Part shown: positions 9,659-19,571 of the stretch, one piece after another
Position numbering within the stretch: the first letter of the stretch is position 1
Layout of the letters: each line of letters begins with the position of its first letter
Assembly (NCBI RefSeq): GCF_025154075.1
Contig: NZ_JAOAMU010000001.1
Location: forward strand, 62,001-126,000
Direction of reading: 5' to 3'
Source: Chryseobacterium herbae
Lineage (GTDB): Bacteria; Bacteroidota; Bacteroidia; Flavobacteriales; Weeksellaceae
DNA length: 64,000 nt
Notes under the pieces: model-generated
What the model was told of the DNA's origin: nothing
The model's database searches: none
The model's input: the letters and a program-made list of their open reading frames with translations, nothing else
Translations under genes and position numbers: made by a program

Positions 9659-9756
9659 TATTTTAATTTTTCGTTTATTTTTGGGACTTTAAAGCCCTAT
9701 ATTCGCGTCATAATTCATAAAATTATCTTAAAAACTCAATTTAAAAAGTCCCCAAA

Positions 9757-10944
9757 ATGACAGCCAACCTTCCCAGAATCTCCCTTCCCTTAAAACTGAC
9801 CTTCCTTATCTTTTCAATGGTTTTAAACTGTATGGGCATTGTGATTCTTCAACTTTCGGAAGAAAAAATCACTTATGAAAAACTGGGGTTTCTGGAATCA
9901 TTCAAGGATCTGCCCATCGCATTTATTTCACTTTTTGCGGTGAATTTTATCAGGAAAACCGGCACTAAAAGAGCGCTTATTTCTGCACTGGTTATTGTGG
10001 GGATTTGTTCATGTCTCCTGCCCTTTGTTCAGGATTTTTGGTTTTATAAAGTTTGGTTTGCGATTATCGGGACCTGTTTTGCGGTTGGTAAGATTTGTGT
10101 TTTCGGGATTATCAGGAATAATATTTCGGATGAGAAGTCTCTTGCCAAGATGATGAACAGCGTAGAAGCCTCATTTATGGTAGGAATTTTTGTAGTCAAT
10201 ACCGGATTCGGCTGGCTCATTTCAAGTCAGTATTCCGAGTTCTGGAAATTCGGATTTCTATCTATATCTGTGCTTTGTGCTGTAACTATTTATTTATTTT
10301 CAAAATTAAATATCTCAGAAGCCAAAAAAACGGAGCGTAAAAGTCTTATTTCAGAACTTTCGGTATTTGCAACCCCTGCAACTCTGGTGTTTCTTGGCGT
10401 TGTTTTCTTTATCGTTTTTGTAGAACAGGGATTTAATTCGTGGCTTCCTTCATTTTATAAAAACCACCTGAATGTCAACTCATTCTTTGCCCTGCAGGCC
10501 ACCTCTTTTCTTGCTCTTTTTTCGTATGCGGGAAGAACCATAACCGCTAACGTCATTCACAGATTTTCGTTATCGAAATATTATGTTTTATGTATTTCAT
10601 TAATTATTGCTGTGCTCCTCATGATTTTAGGAATTCAGTATTTTGATTCTGTGAATTCCAGTATTATTCTATTTTTATTTCCTGTGATCGGGCTTTTTCT
10701 TTCACCGCTTTATCCTGTGATCAATTCAAAAATGATTGCTAAGATTGAGAAAGAAAAAATCAACCTGTTTACATCCCTAATTGTGATTTTCTCATCTCTG
10801 GGTAGCTCTGTCAGCTCTATTATTATGGCTGTTCTGTTCGAAAAACAGCTGCTAAACTACTATCCGCTGTATATATTACTTGCTGTTTCTGTGCTTTTTA
10901 CGGTGAGTTTAATATATTTTAGGCTTGCAGGAAAGAAATTATAG
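9757..10944 (+). CDS. Major facilitator superfamily transporter (inner membrane)
   Basis: A 395-residue polytopic membrane protein with about 12 hydrophobic segments and the MFS two-halves layout (a longer cytoplasmic loop with KKTERK near residues 190-196). It is probably a sugar or small-molecule permease of the inner membrane, but substrate residues are not recognisable. The gene is divergent from the glucan operon and is followed 23 bp later by a Nudix-like regulator on the same strand, so it could import the sugars released by that operon, with the downstream protein as its regulator. Both points are inference from position. Confidence 0.85.
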   Translation: MTANLPRISLPLKLTFLIFSMVLNCMGIVILQLSEEKITYEKLGFLESFKDLPIAFISLFAVNFIRKTGTKRALISALVIVGICSCLLPFVQDFWFYKVWFAIIGTCFAVGKICVFGIIRNNISDEKSLAKMMNSVEASFMVGIFVVNTGFGWLISSQYSEFWKFGFLSISVLCAVTIYLFSKLNISEAKKTERKSLISELSVFATPATLVFLGVVFFIVFVEQGFNSWLPSFYKNHLNVNSFFALQATSFLALFSYAGRTITANVIHRFSLSKYYVLCISLIIAVLLMILGIQYFDSVNSSIILFLFPVIGLFLSPLYPVINSKMIAKIEKEKINLFTSLIVIFSSLGSSVSSIIMAVLFEKQLLNYYPLYILLAVSVLFTVSLIYFRLAGKKL

Positions 10945-10967
10945 AAAATAATTTTATTTTTACTCCC

Positions 10968-11756
10968 ATGAAAATCAAGGACACCAAAAACAAAGAAACC
11001 CTTCAGGAACTTATTGATACAAAAGATTTTGTAGCACACGTATCTGTTGACTGCACGATATTTGGTTTTCACAATAATATTTTGAAGGTTTTGCTTTTAA
11101 AGTACCACGATCTGGATCTGTGGTCGCTCCCGGGCGGTTTTGTTTTTAATGATGAAGACCTCCGTGAAGCTGCCGCCAGAGTATTGTATGAAAGAACCCA
11201 ACTTCAGAATCTTTTCCTAAAACAATTCCATACTTTCGGAAGGATAGACCGTACGGAAAATAATGTACATCAGATTCTTCTTAATAATAAAGGAATTGAG
11301 GTTCCCAAAGATCACTGGATCTTCCAGAGATTTATTACAGTTGGATATTGCAGCCTTATCGATTTTTCCATTGCGAACACTTTTCCGGATGCTTTTAACG
11401 AAAGCTGTGAATGGTTCGAAGTCAATAAATTGCCCAAGATGGCTTTTGATCATGACAGAGTCATAGAAACCGGCCTTGAATATTTAAGGATGAATATCAA
11501 TACCGAGGTGGCTGCCAGCAATCTTCTTCCGGAGAAATTTACCATGAAAGATCTTCAGTCGCTGTATGAAACTATTTTAAACCAGAAATTCAGAAGAAAT
11601 AATTTCCAGCGCAAGATATTAAGCTTAAATATTCTGGACAGATTGGAGAAACTTTACGACGGTTCAGCTAACAAAGCTCCGTATCTCTATAAGTTCAAAA
11701 CTAAGGTACACAATGCTGCCAATCAGTATCCTATCTCCAATGATGAGGAATCTTAG
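10968..11756 (+). CDS. Nudix-domain transcriptional regulator (NrtR/AraR-like), inactive Nudix box
   Basis: A 262-residue protein with a Nudix-fold domain (about residues 20-160) followed by a C-terminal winged-helix region (about 175-250, containing FTMKDLQSLYETILNQKFRR). This arrangement is typical of NrtR-like regulators, some of which control sugar catabolism in Bacteroidota (AraR). The Nudix box is degenerate: after GGFVFNDEDLREAAARV the expected REUxEE core reads RVLYER, so hydrolase activity is unlikely and the domain probably senses a ligand. It lies 23 bp after the MFS transporter gene, probably in one transcript. Target genes (MFS, glucan operon) are inferred from neighbourhood only. 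Confidence 0.82.
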   Translation: MKIKDTKNKETLQELIDTKDFVAHVSVDCTIFGFHNNILKVLLLKYHDLDLWSLPGGFVFNDEDLREAAARVLYERTQLQNLFLKQFHTFGRIDRTENNVHQILLNNKGIEVPKDHWIFQRFITVGYCSLIDFSIANTFPDAFNESCEWFEVNKLPKMAFDHDRVIETGLEYLRMNINTEVAASNLLPEKFTMKDLQSLYETILNQKFRRNNFQRKILSLNILDRLEKLYDGSANKAPYLYKFKTKVHNAANQYPISNDEES

Positions 11757-11885
11757 GAGACCCAATTTTAAGTAAAATTCTGCCAGCCTTTATTTATCTC
11801 TCTGAGAATCAAAGGCAATAAAGATTTTCAAAAAAATTTTTCAAACCACACGAAAAGTATTACTTTTAGACAAATCAAAAAAATC

Positions 11886-13064
11886 ATGTCATATTATCCT
11901 CTTACAAGCATTCCAGACTACTACGGAATTGATGCTTTACTTACTGAAGAACACAAACTGATCCGTCAATCGGTAAGAGATTGGGTGGAGAGTTTTGTAA
12001 TGCCGCAGATTGATCAGGCCGCGCAAAATCATACAGATATTCCGGGCTTAATGAAAGAATTGGGAAAAATCGGAGCTTTAGGTCCATATATTCCGGTTGA
12101 GTACGGCGGTTCAGGGTTAGATCAGATTTCTTATGGTTTGATCATGCAGGAATTGGAAAGAGGAGATTCTGCGGTACGTTCTGCTGCTTCGGTACAGAGC
12201 TCGCTGGTGATGTTCCCTATTAATGAATTCGGTTCTGAAGAACAGAAGAAAAAATACCTTCCTCACCTTGCTGCGGGAGAAATGATCGGGTCTTTCGGAT
12301 TGACGGAGCCTAACCATGGTTCTGACCCAAGTTCTATGGAAACCTATTTCAAAGATATGGGCGACCATTATCTTCTGAACGGTGCTAAAATGTGGATCAC
12401 GAATTCTCCTGTCTGCGATATTGCTGTAATCTGGGCAAAAAATGAAGAAGGAAAAATCCAGGGATTAATTGTTGAAAGAGGAATGGAAGGTTTCACCACT
12501 CCGGAAACTCATAATAAATGGAGCTTAAGAGCATCGAAAACCGGAGAACTGGTATTCAATGATGTGAAAGTTCCTAAAGAAAACTTACTTCCGGGTGTAA
12601 CCGGACTAAAAGGACCACTATCTTGTTTAAATTCAGCAAGATACGGAATATCTTGGGGCGTAATCGGTGCAGCGATTGACTGCTACTGTACAGCCGTTCA
12701 GTATTCCAAAGAAAGAAGACAGTTTGGAAAGCCGATCGGTTCTTTCCAGCTTCAGCAGAAGAAATTGGCTGAATTCTTAACGGAAATCACAAAAGCACAA
12801 TTGCTTTGTCTTCAGTTAGGACATCTTAAAAACGACCATAAAGCAAGTCCAGCACAGATCTCAATGGCTAAACGTAACAACGTGAAAATGGCGATTGATA
12901 TTGCACGAGAATCAAGACAGATCCTTGGCGGAATGGGAATCATGGGTGAATTCCCAATGATGAGACACGCAGCCAACCTGGAATCTGTGATCACTTACGA
13001 AGGTACACACGATGTACATTTACTGATCACCGGTTTAGATATTACTGGAATCAACGCTTTTTAA
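11886..13064 (+). CDS. Acyl-CoA dehydrogenase (glutaryl-CoA dehydrogenase-like)
   Basis: A 392-residue FAD-dependent acyl-CoA dehydrogenase. The FAD/substrate-binding stretch GSFGLTEPNHGSD lies near residues 140-150, RQFGKPIGSFQ in the C-terminal helical domain, and the catalytic base is Glu372 in ITYEGTHDVH, the position used by glutaryl-CoA and related dehydrogenases. Overall sequence and the short C-terminus are like glutaryl-CoA dehydrogenase (lysine/tryptophan degradation), though substrate is not proven. The gene stands alone, with a strong terminator directly after it. Confidence 0.9.
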   Translation: MSYYPLTSIPDYYGIDALLTEEHKLIRQSVRDWVESFVMPQIDQAAQNHTDIPGLMKELGKIGALGPYIPVEYGGSGLDQISYGLIMQELERGDSAVRSAASVQSSLVMFPINEFGSEEQKKKYLPHLAAGEMIGSFGLTEPNHGSDPSSMETYFKDMGDHYLLNGAKMWITNSPVCDIAVIWAKNEEGKIQGLIVERGMEGFTTPETHNKWSLRASKTGELVFNDVKVPKENLLPGVTGLKGPLSCLNSARYGISWGVIGAAIDCYCTAVQYSKERRQFGKPIGSFQLQQKKLAEFLTEITKAQLLCLQLGHLKNDHKASPAQISMAKRNNVKMAIDIARESRQILGGMGIMGEFPMMRHAANLESVITYEGTHDVHLLITGLDITGINAF

Positions 13065-13086
13065 TTAAAAGCTAAAATATACGGAA

Positions 13087-13120
13087 AAGGAGTCCGGCCG
13101 AATGGCCGGACTCCTTCTTT
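13087..13120 (+). terminator. Rho-independent terminator after the acyl-CoA dehydrogenase gene
   Basis: AAGGAGTCCGGCC pairs perfectly over 13 bp with GGCCGGACTCCTT around a GAAT loop, followed by CTTTT. It starts 23 bp after the stop codon. Confidence 0.88.
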
Positions 13121-13226
13121 TACTCACTTTGCGGGGAACTTGTATTCAATGAATAATTATTGATGTATTAATATTCTAACGGTTTTGTTAAAAATATCTA
13201 ATTTAATCTCAATAAAAAATATTGAT

Positions 13227-15176
13227 ATGAAAAAACTATCCACGCTTTTATTAGGTTTAACAGCTCCGTTCTTTTTTGCCCAACAGGCAGGAGACCTTGT
13301 GAACGTTGAACAAAAACTGGATCTGACTCCGCAGGGTGTCGTTAATTTTATCGCCAACAGCCTTGGCGAACAGAATGCTCCGGATTTCGTCAGTTACCTG
13401 AATGGCTTCAACGTAGGTCTTAAAGGTTACAAGATCACCTATTACACTAAAAATGAAAATAACGTTCTCGTAAAAGCTACGGGACTGCTGATGTATCCTA
13501 ACCTCAATTTTAAGCTCTCTACCGTAGTTTCTGACCACGGAACCACAGACAGCAGGGATAATGTTCCTTCCAACTTTAAAGGGGCTTTAACCGCCGGATT
13601 TGTGGTAGAACTTTCTTACGTCCTTAACGGATATATTTTAATGGCTCCTGACTACGTTGGTATGGGAACCGGAGACGGTGTTCATCCTTACGTAGATTAC
13701 GCTACAGAGGCCGGTGCTACTATCGATTTCGTAACTGCAGCCAATAAAGTTCTGGCTCAGCAGGGAATCAAACGTTATGATGAATATTTCCTTGCTGGTT
13801 ATTCTCAGGGCGCTCATGCTGCCATGTCAACCTTAAAAAAACTCAATATTTCCAATCCTACCAATCTGAAGTTCAAGTATGCCTATATGGGAGACGGACC
13901 TTATGATTTTTCAGGAGTAACTTTAAACAAAGGAGTTCTGGAGAAAGATTTTTATCCGTTTACCTCGTTCCTGGCTAATGTTGTCCATTCCTGTAACAAT
14001 ATGGGCTATAAAAGCTATACCAACGACATTTCCGAGGTTATCTCTCCGGAATATCTGGATAAATACAACTATCATGTCGTTCAGGATAACGGAGGCCTTC
14101 TTTGGGGACCGGTGATATGGAGAAAGCTTTTCACTCAGAATTTCATCAACGAAACAACCAACAATCTTAACAGTAAGTTCAGACAATGCTTAAAACCTAA
14201 AGATGTGTATGACTGGTACAACAAAACACCGATGACGTTAGGGCATTCTTCTGTTGACCTGGCCATTCCACCTGAAAACACTACTAAAACCATTGATGTT
14301 CAGCGTGGCTACTACGCCTGGTGGGATCTGAACAAATACAAACTGGATTCATTCTTTTGGGGACCTTTAGGACATGTTGGAGGAATTGTTCCGTTCACAT
14401 TGGCATCCAATGCAAAATTCAATACACTCAGAAGCGGAGGCCTTTTGAATCAATGGGCGATCCTGACTTCAAAACAGCAGGGAAACACTAACCCGGAAAC
14501 CACAACTTCGCTCTACTCTTCTCAATTAAAACCGGATCTTGGAAACATGCAGCTGGTTGGAATTACAGATTTCAATCAGGAAAAAGCGGCAAGCAAGTCA
14601 GCGGCAGGCAACAATTTATCTTCATTGAAAGACGGGGTTTACCTTCTTAAGGTACAGGAAAACAATGATCAGAAATTACTTCCGTACGTTAAAAATACCC
14701 CTATAGAAGTTCCTGAAAATGAGATCATACAGTCTGAAAACAACGGTCTTTTAAAACTGAAACTTCCTCAGGAAGAATTGATTGCAGTTAATGTTTTTGA
14801 TGAAAATAAAAACCTGTTAAAAACAGTATCTCAGGAACAGTATACTTCAGACGGAGGAATTAACACAAAAGATATTGACAATCAAAATAATACCTTTGAA
14901 ATCGTTACCCAATATTATAATCTGCAGTTCAAAAAAACACTGACAGACCGTTCACTAGCTAATAAAGCTGAAATATTTACGAGAAACCGTCAGATCGTTG
15001 CAAGAGCAGATAATGGTATTAAAAACATCAGCATCTACAGCATTTCCGGTGCACTGATTTTGCAGCAGGAAGTTAATAAATCAGAATTTGAATCAAAAAG
15101 CCTGGAATCAGGAATTTATGTTGTTCAAATGAGTGATAACGATGGAAAAATAACCAACAAAAAAGTAAAACTATAA
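13227..15176 (+). CDS. Secreted alpha/beta-hydrolase (lipase/peptidase-like) with T9SS C-terminal sorting domain
   Basis: A 649-residue exported protein. The start at 13227 puts a Sec signal peptide (MKKLSTLLLGLTAPFFFAQQ) at the N-terminus; a start 42 bases upstream would bury it. An alpha/beta-hydrolase domain (about 75-420) holds the nucleophile elbow GYSQGA, with Asp and His expected further on. The last about 75 residues (from NGIKNISIYSISGALI to KKVKL) are a type A T9SS sorting domain, so the enzyme is probably exported by the type IX system and attached or released at the surface. Lipase, esterase or dipeptidyl-type activity cannot be told apart by reading. A terminator hairpin follows. 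Confidence 0.87.
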   Translation: MKKLSTLLLGLTAPFFFAQQAGDLVNVEQKLDLTPQGVVNFIANSLGEQNAPDFVSYLNGFNVGLKGYKITYYTKNENNVLVKATGLLMYPNLNFKLSTVVSDHGTTDSRDNVPSNFKGALTAGFVVELSYVLNGYILMAPDYVGMGTGDGVHPYVDYATEAGATIDFVTAANKVLAQQGIKRYDEYFLAGYSQGAHAAMSTLKKLNISNPTNLKFKYAYMGDGPYDFSGVTLNKGVLEKDFYPFTSFLANVVHSCNNMGYKSYTNDISEVISPEYLDKYNYHVVQDNGGLLWGPVIWRKLFTQNFINETTNNLNSKFRQCLKPKDVYDWYNKTPMTLGHSSVDLAIPPENTTKTIDVQRGYYAWWDLNKYKLDSFFWGPLGHVGGIVPFTLASNAKFNTLRSGGLLNQWAILTSKQQGNTNPETTTSLYSSQLKPDLGNMQLVGITDFNQEKAASKSAAGNNLSSLKDGVYLLKVQENNDQKLLPYVKNTPIEVPENEIIQSENNGLLKLKLPQEELIAVNVFDENKNLLKTVSQEQYTSDGGINTKDIDNQNNTFEIVTQYYNLQFKKTLTDRSLANKAEIFTRNRQIVARADNGIKNISIYSISGALILQQEVNKSEFESKSLESGIYVVQMSDNDGKITNKKVKL

Positions 15177-15213
15177 GACAAAGACGCTTGTATATTCTTC
15201 ATTTCAAATTGAG

Positions 15214-15241
15214 TGCACTTCAGCAATGAGGTGCATTTTTT
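15214..15241 (+). terminator. Terminator after the T9SS hydrolase gene
   Basis: TGCACTTCA and TGAGGTGCA pair over 9 bp (one G-U) around a GCAA loop and are followed by TTTTTT. The T run overlaps the last codon of the convergent nuclease gene. Confidence 0.8.
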
Positions 15242-17933
15242 AATTCGAATAAGTCCTGATGTTTTCAATAAAGCTAAGATCCGGATTCAGAATTTCGAGG
15301 ATCAGGTTTTTCACGGACATCATGGCATCATCAATACTTCCTTTTTCAAACTGCAAAGAAACCACTCCTTTTTTAGCTTCTGCAAAACTCCAGATTCCCG
15401 TTTCGATAGGAAGTCCCCAGAACTCCGGAAGATTCTGTACCACATAATGATAAATGCACAGCTGCAAAGCCTGTTTTCTTTCGCTGTTGTGGAAATAGTC
15501 AGTAACGTTGTTTTCGTCTATTTTTACCGTAAGATTTTTGATTTTCGCGGTTTTATAATCGATAATCCTTAATGTTCCGTTCAGGCGATCTATCCGGTCA
15601 ATAAATCCTAAGAATGAAATTTTATCATGGCCATCAAGATAAAAATCTACATTTTCAAACCTTTTTTCAATGTCTAAAATCTCCAGCGTATTACCACTTC
15701 TTACCAGTTCAAGATCATGGTTGAGAACATTTTCAATCACTTTTTTGGCGATCGCTCTGTGGATGTAGTTCATCCCTTTTTCATAGAACTCCGGCTGGTG
15801 TTTCAGCTTTTCAATCGCCACATTAATGTATTGATCTATATCTTTAATTGAATTCTGTAAATCCTTTTCTTTTAAAACCTTACATTTTAGTAATTCATAT
15901 ACTTCTTGAAGTGAATAGTGAACTAAATTTCCGTAGTTTTTAACCGACAATTCTTCTTCAATTTCATCCGTTTCCGAAGTCTTCAATATCTTCGAAAGAT
16001 AAAAATCAATCGGATTATAAAGGTAGCTGGTCAGGTGAGATGCAGATACTTTTTCCTTCCACTTCTCAAGTCTTTCCATTACAATTTCCGTCTTCGGAAT
16101 TTCTATAGGCATGGAAGCAATCGGCTCGGAAGAATTCTCAATAATAAGATGCTCTATCGGATGGGAACTCTCCATTTCGATCTGCGTAATGAAACGGCTC
16201 TTCTCTCCGGTATTCACTCCGGAACTGAGTGCATTGTATAGCAAATGGACATTTTGAGAATCCTGAATCAGTCTGTAAAAATGATAGGCATAAATACTGT
16301 CGTTTTCCAGGAATGTATGAAGATCAAAATACCTTCTGATATCAAACGGAATATACGTGTTCTGCGAATTCCCCAAAGGAAGTTTTCCTTCATTCACCGA
16401 AAGCATGATCACATTTTCAAAGTTTAAAAGACGGGTTTCCAGAAGTCCCATGATCTGAAGTCCGCGAAGTGGCTCTCCCTGAAAATCTATACTCTCAGAA
16501 TTCACATGCTGGTTGATCAGAATTTCAAGCGTTTCCATTTTGATCTCAAAATCATATGGACTCACCTGGTTTTTAATGATTCTGAAGGCATTTTCAAAAT
16601 GGGAAACGTTTTCATACTGGATGTCATCTATTTCCAGCCACTTGATGTCGCGGCAGAAACTGATCAGCATATCCAGATAAACGCCGGTATGATCCGCTTT
16701 TTTAAGAAGGCCATAATATGAAAGCCCGCTCAGAAGTTCTTCTAAAAGCTTTCTTGATATGTAAACAATATTCCTCTCCTCTATTTTCGTTCTGAAATTA
16801 CTGATAATCGTTTCATCTTCAGCAGATTTCGGAAGTTCTTCAAGGATCGGAAAAATATCTCTGTAGTAATAGGAAGACTTGTTTTTCTCCAGTTGCTTCT
16901 GAAGATAAAAAAGCTGTTTTACCGCATTGGAAAAGGAAAGATTCTTCAGCGGAAAACCCATGGTAATATTCAGGTTATCAACTTCATACATGACATCCAG
17001 ACTTGCAGGAAGTAAATTCTCATCCAGCAATACCACTGCTGTATTGGAATAGGTCTTGTTTTCAATTTCCTTAAAAATTTCAGGCAGCACTTTCGTCTGC
17101 GTTACATTTCCGGAAACTTCGTAGACTTTTATATTTTTAGGCTGGTTAAAATCATCCTCAATCCACTGAAAAGCTCTGTCATCATCAAATTCTTTCCACA
17201 TTTTATGGTTTCGGAGAAATTTCCCCGCTTCCTGTCTTTCATCATCAAAATAATAACGGTCAGCCTGAAAGAAACACTGTGCTTTATTCCACTGCAGCAG
17301 GCTTCTTACCAGCTTCTCTTCCACTGGCGTGAATGCATTGAAACCACAGAAAACGAAATGTTCGGAAGTGTTTTTAGCAAAATCTACAATCTTCGATTTA
17401 GCTGTTTCGTGAATCATACCGGAAGTTGCCCAATTCTTTTCCTTCAGCTTTTTCTTTAAGACAGGAAGAAAAATGTTCATATTCTGCCAGAAATTTAGGA
17501 ATTTCTTACGCGGAACGTCATCATCTTCCCCCAGATCCTGAGCCCATTCTTTGATTCGCTCTTCATCAAACATATACTGTAAAACAGCTTCATCACTATC
17601 AGAGAACTTCAGGATATCGTCCCAGTCCTTCTGAAGGGTCGGAAACCACTTTAAAAAGTCCGCAAAATCATCTTTTGGGATAAGACCAAGGTTCCGATAC
17701 ACATCAAAGGCAAAAAGCCACAGAGAGATTCCCTGAACCGGCTGTTTGTCTGCAATCCTGTCGATCAGTTCTTCTACTGTAAAAAAATTGGGCAGGAATC
17801 CTGAATAATTGTTTTCTTCCAGGATCTGCCTGATGAATACGATGGGACGCTTTCCGGGCAGAACGATGTTAAACTCAGACAGGTCCGGATTTTGGGCCAG
17901 CAGTTCGTGGATGATCTTATTGAGGAATTTCAA
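15240..17933 (-). CDS. AddB-like PD-(D/E)XK nuclease family protein
   Basis: An 897-residue protein resembling the AddB side of bacterial DNA-end-processing enzymes: a long degenerate helicase-like region (no Walker A motif seen) followed by a RecB-type PD-(D/E)XK nuclease domain in the last about 250 residues. Visible nuclease motifs are YGNLVHYSLQEVYE (the conserved His), FIDRIDR (the Asp) and IIDYKTAK (the D-x-K motif). Such proteins work with a RecB/AddA helicase-nuclease in double-strand break repair; no partner gene is in the window. Its start overlaps the stop of the upstream DUF922 gene by 4 bases, implying translational coupling. Confidence 0.85.
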   Translation of the reverse strand: MKFLNKIIHELLAQNPDLSEFNIVLPGKRPIVFIRQILEENNYSGFLPNFFTVEELIDRIADKQPVQGISLWLFAFDVYRNLGLIPKDDFADFLKWFPTLQKDWDDILKFSDSDEAVLQYMFDEERIKEWAQDLGEDDDVPRKKFLNFWQNMNIFLPVLKKKLKEKNWATSGMIHETAKSKIVDFAKNTSEHFVFCGFNAFTPVEEKLVRSLLQWNKAQCFFQADRYYFDDERQEAGKFLRNHKMWKEFDDDRAFQWIEDDFNQPKNIKVYEVSGNVTQTKVLPEIFKEIENKTYSNTAVVLLDENLLPASLDVMYEVDNLNITMGFPLKNLSFSNAVKQLFYLQKQLEKNKSSYYYRDIFPILEELPKSAEDETIISNFRTKIEERNIVYISRKLLEELLSGLSYYGLLKKADHTGVYLDMLISFCRDIKWLEIDDIQYENVSHFENAFRIIKNQVSPYDFEIKMETLEILINQHVNSESIDFQGEPLRGLQIMGLLETRLLNFENVIMLSVNEGKLPLGNSQNTYIPFDIRRYFDLHTFLENDSIYAYHFYRLIQDSQNVHLLYNALSSGVNTGEKSRFITQIEMESSHPIEHLIIENSSEPIASMPIEIPKTEIVMERLEKWKEKVSASHLTSYLYNPIDFYLSKILKTSETDEIEEELSVKNYGNLVHYSLQEVYELLKCKVLKEKDLQNSIKDIDQYINVAIEKLKHQPEFYEKGMNYIHRAIAKKVIENVLNHDLELVRSGNTLEILDIEKRFENVDFYLDGHDKISFLGFIDRIDRLNGTLRIIDYKTAKIKNLTVKIDENNVTDYFHNSERKQALQLCIYHYVVQNLPEFWGLPIETGIWSFAEAKKGVVSLQFEKGSIDDAMMSVKNLILEILNPDLSFIENIRTYSN

Positions 17934-18466
17934 GAGACTTTATAGCTTTTTAAGTGGTCTATTTCTTCAGCGATGAGGGCATTGTATTCTGCCTGTTTTT
18001 CTTTATTGATCCCATGCTCAGTGATCTTGTCATAGGAGATCTGAAAATTCTTGTAATCGTTTGATATTTTTTGATACAGTGTTTTAAAATTTTTATCGTA
18101 ATCACCAGAGGTTTTGATCTTTTCCTCCACTTCTTTCCTTAATCTTCTGGCAAATAATTCCGCGATATCGAAATGTTTCTGCTCATGAAGGAGAATATAG
18201 TCATTCATCCTTTTAGTATCTTTCCAGGATCTGTCTACATTGAAAATAGCCGTAATCTCAATTTTTACAGAAGATTTTGGATTGGTAGATTTTACTACAG
18301 AATATTCCCAGCCACAATGGGTATAAGCGGCTACATCAGGATTATTTTTCCTGTTCACCGGACTTTTAAAATCCTCCCAAACGAGTTTCCTGTCTTCGTT
18401 CCAGATGATTTTCTGTCCGAAAAGGGTATTCAAAGCAAGCAGGCAGAAAAGTGAAATCAGTTTCAT
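17930..18466 (-). CDS. DUF922 family exported protein (metalloprotease-like HExxH variant)
   Basis: A 178-residue protein with a signal peptide (residues 1-17) and the DUF922 core: a LVWEDFKSPV segment near the N-terminus and the putative metal-binding LLHEQKHFDIAE (about residues 92-103), where HEQKHFD resembles a zincin HExxH motif. The biochemical role of the family is not established. It overlaps the downstream nuclease gene by 4 bases (ATGA) and lies 2 bases after the lipoprotein gene upstream, so the three genes form one transcript, but no shared function is evident. Confidence 0.8.
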   Translation of the reverse strand: MKLISLFCLLALNTLFGQKIIWNEDRKLVWEDFKSPVNRKNNPDVAAYTHCGWEYSVVKSTNPKSSVKIEITAIFNVDRSWKDTKRMNDYILLHEQKHFDIAELFARRLRKEVEEKIKTSGDYDKNFKTLYQKISNDYKNFQISYDKITEHGINKEKQAEYNALIAEEIDHLKSYKVS

Positions 18467-18468
18467 TA

Positions 18469-18873
18469 TTATTCAACTACAATTGTTTTGGTGATCCAGC
18501 TGCTGTCCCCGTTCCAGAATTTAAAAATATATGTTCCGGTTTGTCGCGGGCTAAAATTGATCTGGCTTGCTCCTACATGAGCGGATTGTGCGCAAGGTCC
18601 TTCAGCAGTGTATTTGTAAGCGGTAACAGATCTTCCGAGGCTGCTGTCATGAATATAATCATATCCGTAAAACCCTTCACATTGGGACGGATAGGTAGAA
18701 TACGTCTTAATGCTCTGTATTGTATACACATCCATGGTATCTTTCATGACCTTCACACTGTCGATCCTGATTCTTGCTATGGATTGTATGGTCTGGTAAT
18801 CATCATCTTCACAGGAGACAAAAACCAGCCCTGAAAACAATACGGAAAATCCAAATTTCAAAAGATTTTTCAT
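18469..18873 (-). CDS. Small lipoprotein, unknown function
   Basis: A 134-residue protein with a lipoprotein signal whose lipobox is FVSC (Cys21), followed by an acidic DDDY stretch. The rest looks like one small beta-sandwich, ending with a segment rich in Tyr/Phe/Trp (TGTYIFKFWNGDSSWITK), similar in feel to Ig-like or PKD-type folds. I do not recognise a named family. It precedes the DUF922 gene by 2 bases. It could be an envelope structural or binding protein. Confidence 0.75.
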   Translation of the reverse strand: MKNLLKFGFSVLFSGLVFVSCEDDDYQTIQSIARIRIDSVKVMKDTMDVYTIQSIKTYSTYPSQCEGFYGYDYIHDSSLGRSVTAYKYTAEGPCAQSAHVGASQINFSPRQTGTYIFKFWNGDSSWITKTIVVE

Positions 18874-18935
18874 ACCCTCTAATTTACCGATTATTAATAA
18901 AAATTCAGTAAAAATTGTCCCTTAATTTTATAAAA

Positions 18936-19571
18936 TTAAGAACTAAAATTACCTTTTGATACATAAATCACTTTTTTAGTATCAAAAAATTCTTCATCAA
19001 AATAGTTTTTAAGGTTGAATATTTCACATTTAATTCCGGCCAGTTCTTCAGCAAGATCGCCGCCTTTTAAATATAAAACTCCATTATGTTTGGGATTTAT
19101 CTGTTCTTTTTCAAATTTTCCTTTCAGCCATCTCAGGAATTCCGGCATTTGGGTCACTGCACGGCTCACTACAAAATGGAATTTTTCTTTCACCTTTTCT
19201 GCTCTTCCGTGAATAGCCGTAAGGTTTGTCAGTCCGATTCCTTCTGCCACAGCTTTCACCACTGTGATCTTTTTTCCGATAGAATCTACCAACGTAAATT
19301 GGGTCTCCGGAAACAAAATCGCTAAAGGAATTCCCGGGAAACCTCCGCCGGTTCCGATGTCCAGAACTTTTGTACCAGGAGCAAATTCCATTATTTTAGC
19401 AATTCCCAAAGAATGCAGAACGTGCTTTTCATAGAGCGATTCCATATCTTTTCTGGAGATCACATTGATTTTTTCATTCCATTCATTGTACAATTCTTCC
19501 AATTGGTTAAACTGTTCGATCTGCTTCTCTGTAAGATCCGGAAAGTATTTTAATAGTAACGACGCTGCCAT
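18936..19571 (-). CDS. rsmG: 16S rRNA (guanine527-N7)-methyltransferase RsmG
   Basis: A 211-residue SAM-dependent methyltransferase that modifies G527 of 16S rRNA. The start at 19571 gives MAASLLLKYFPDLTEKQ, the usual RsmG beginning; an ATG 21 bases earlier adds only MRIIIIH. The SAM site VLDIGTGGGFPGIPLA and the following FVVSRAVTQMPEFL are diagnostic. Length is normal for the family. It stands between a lipoprotein operon and an M28 peptidase gene, on the same strand, without obvious functional link. Confidence 0.95.
   Translation of the reverse strand: MAASLLLKYFPDLTEKQIEQFNQLEELYNEWNEKINVISRKDMESLYEKHVLHSLGIAKIMEFAPGTKVLDIGTGGGFPGIPLAILFPETQFTLVDSIGKKITVVKAVAEGIGLTNLTAIHGRAEKVKEKFHFVVSRAVTQMPEFLRWLKGKFEKEQINPKHNGVLYLKGGDLAEELAGIKCEIFNLKNYFDEEFFDTKKVIYVSKGNFSS

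Noticed and set aside
16035..17459. Several 60-84-codon plus-strand frames
   Set aside because: All lie antisense to the AddB-like nuclease gene, which is continuous over 897 codons.
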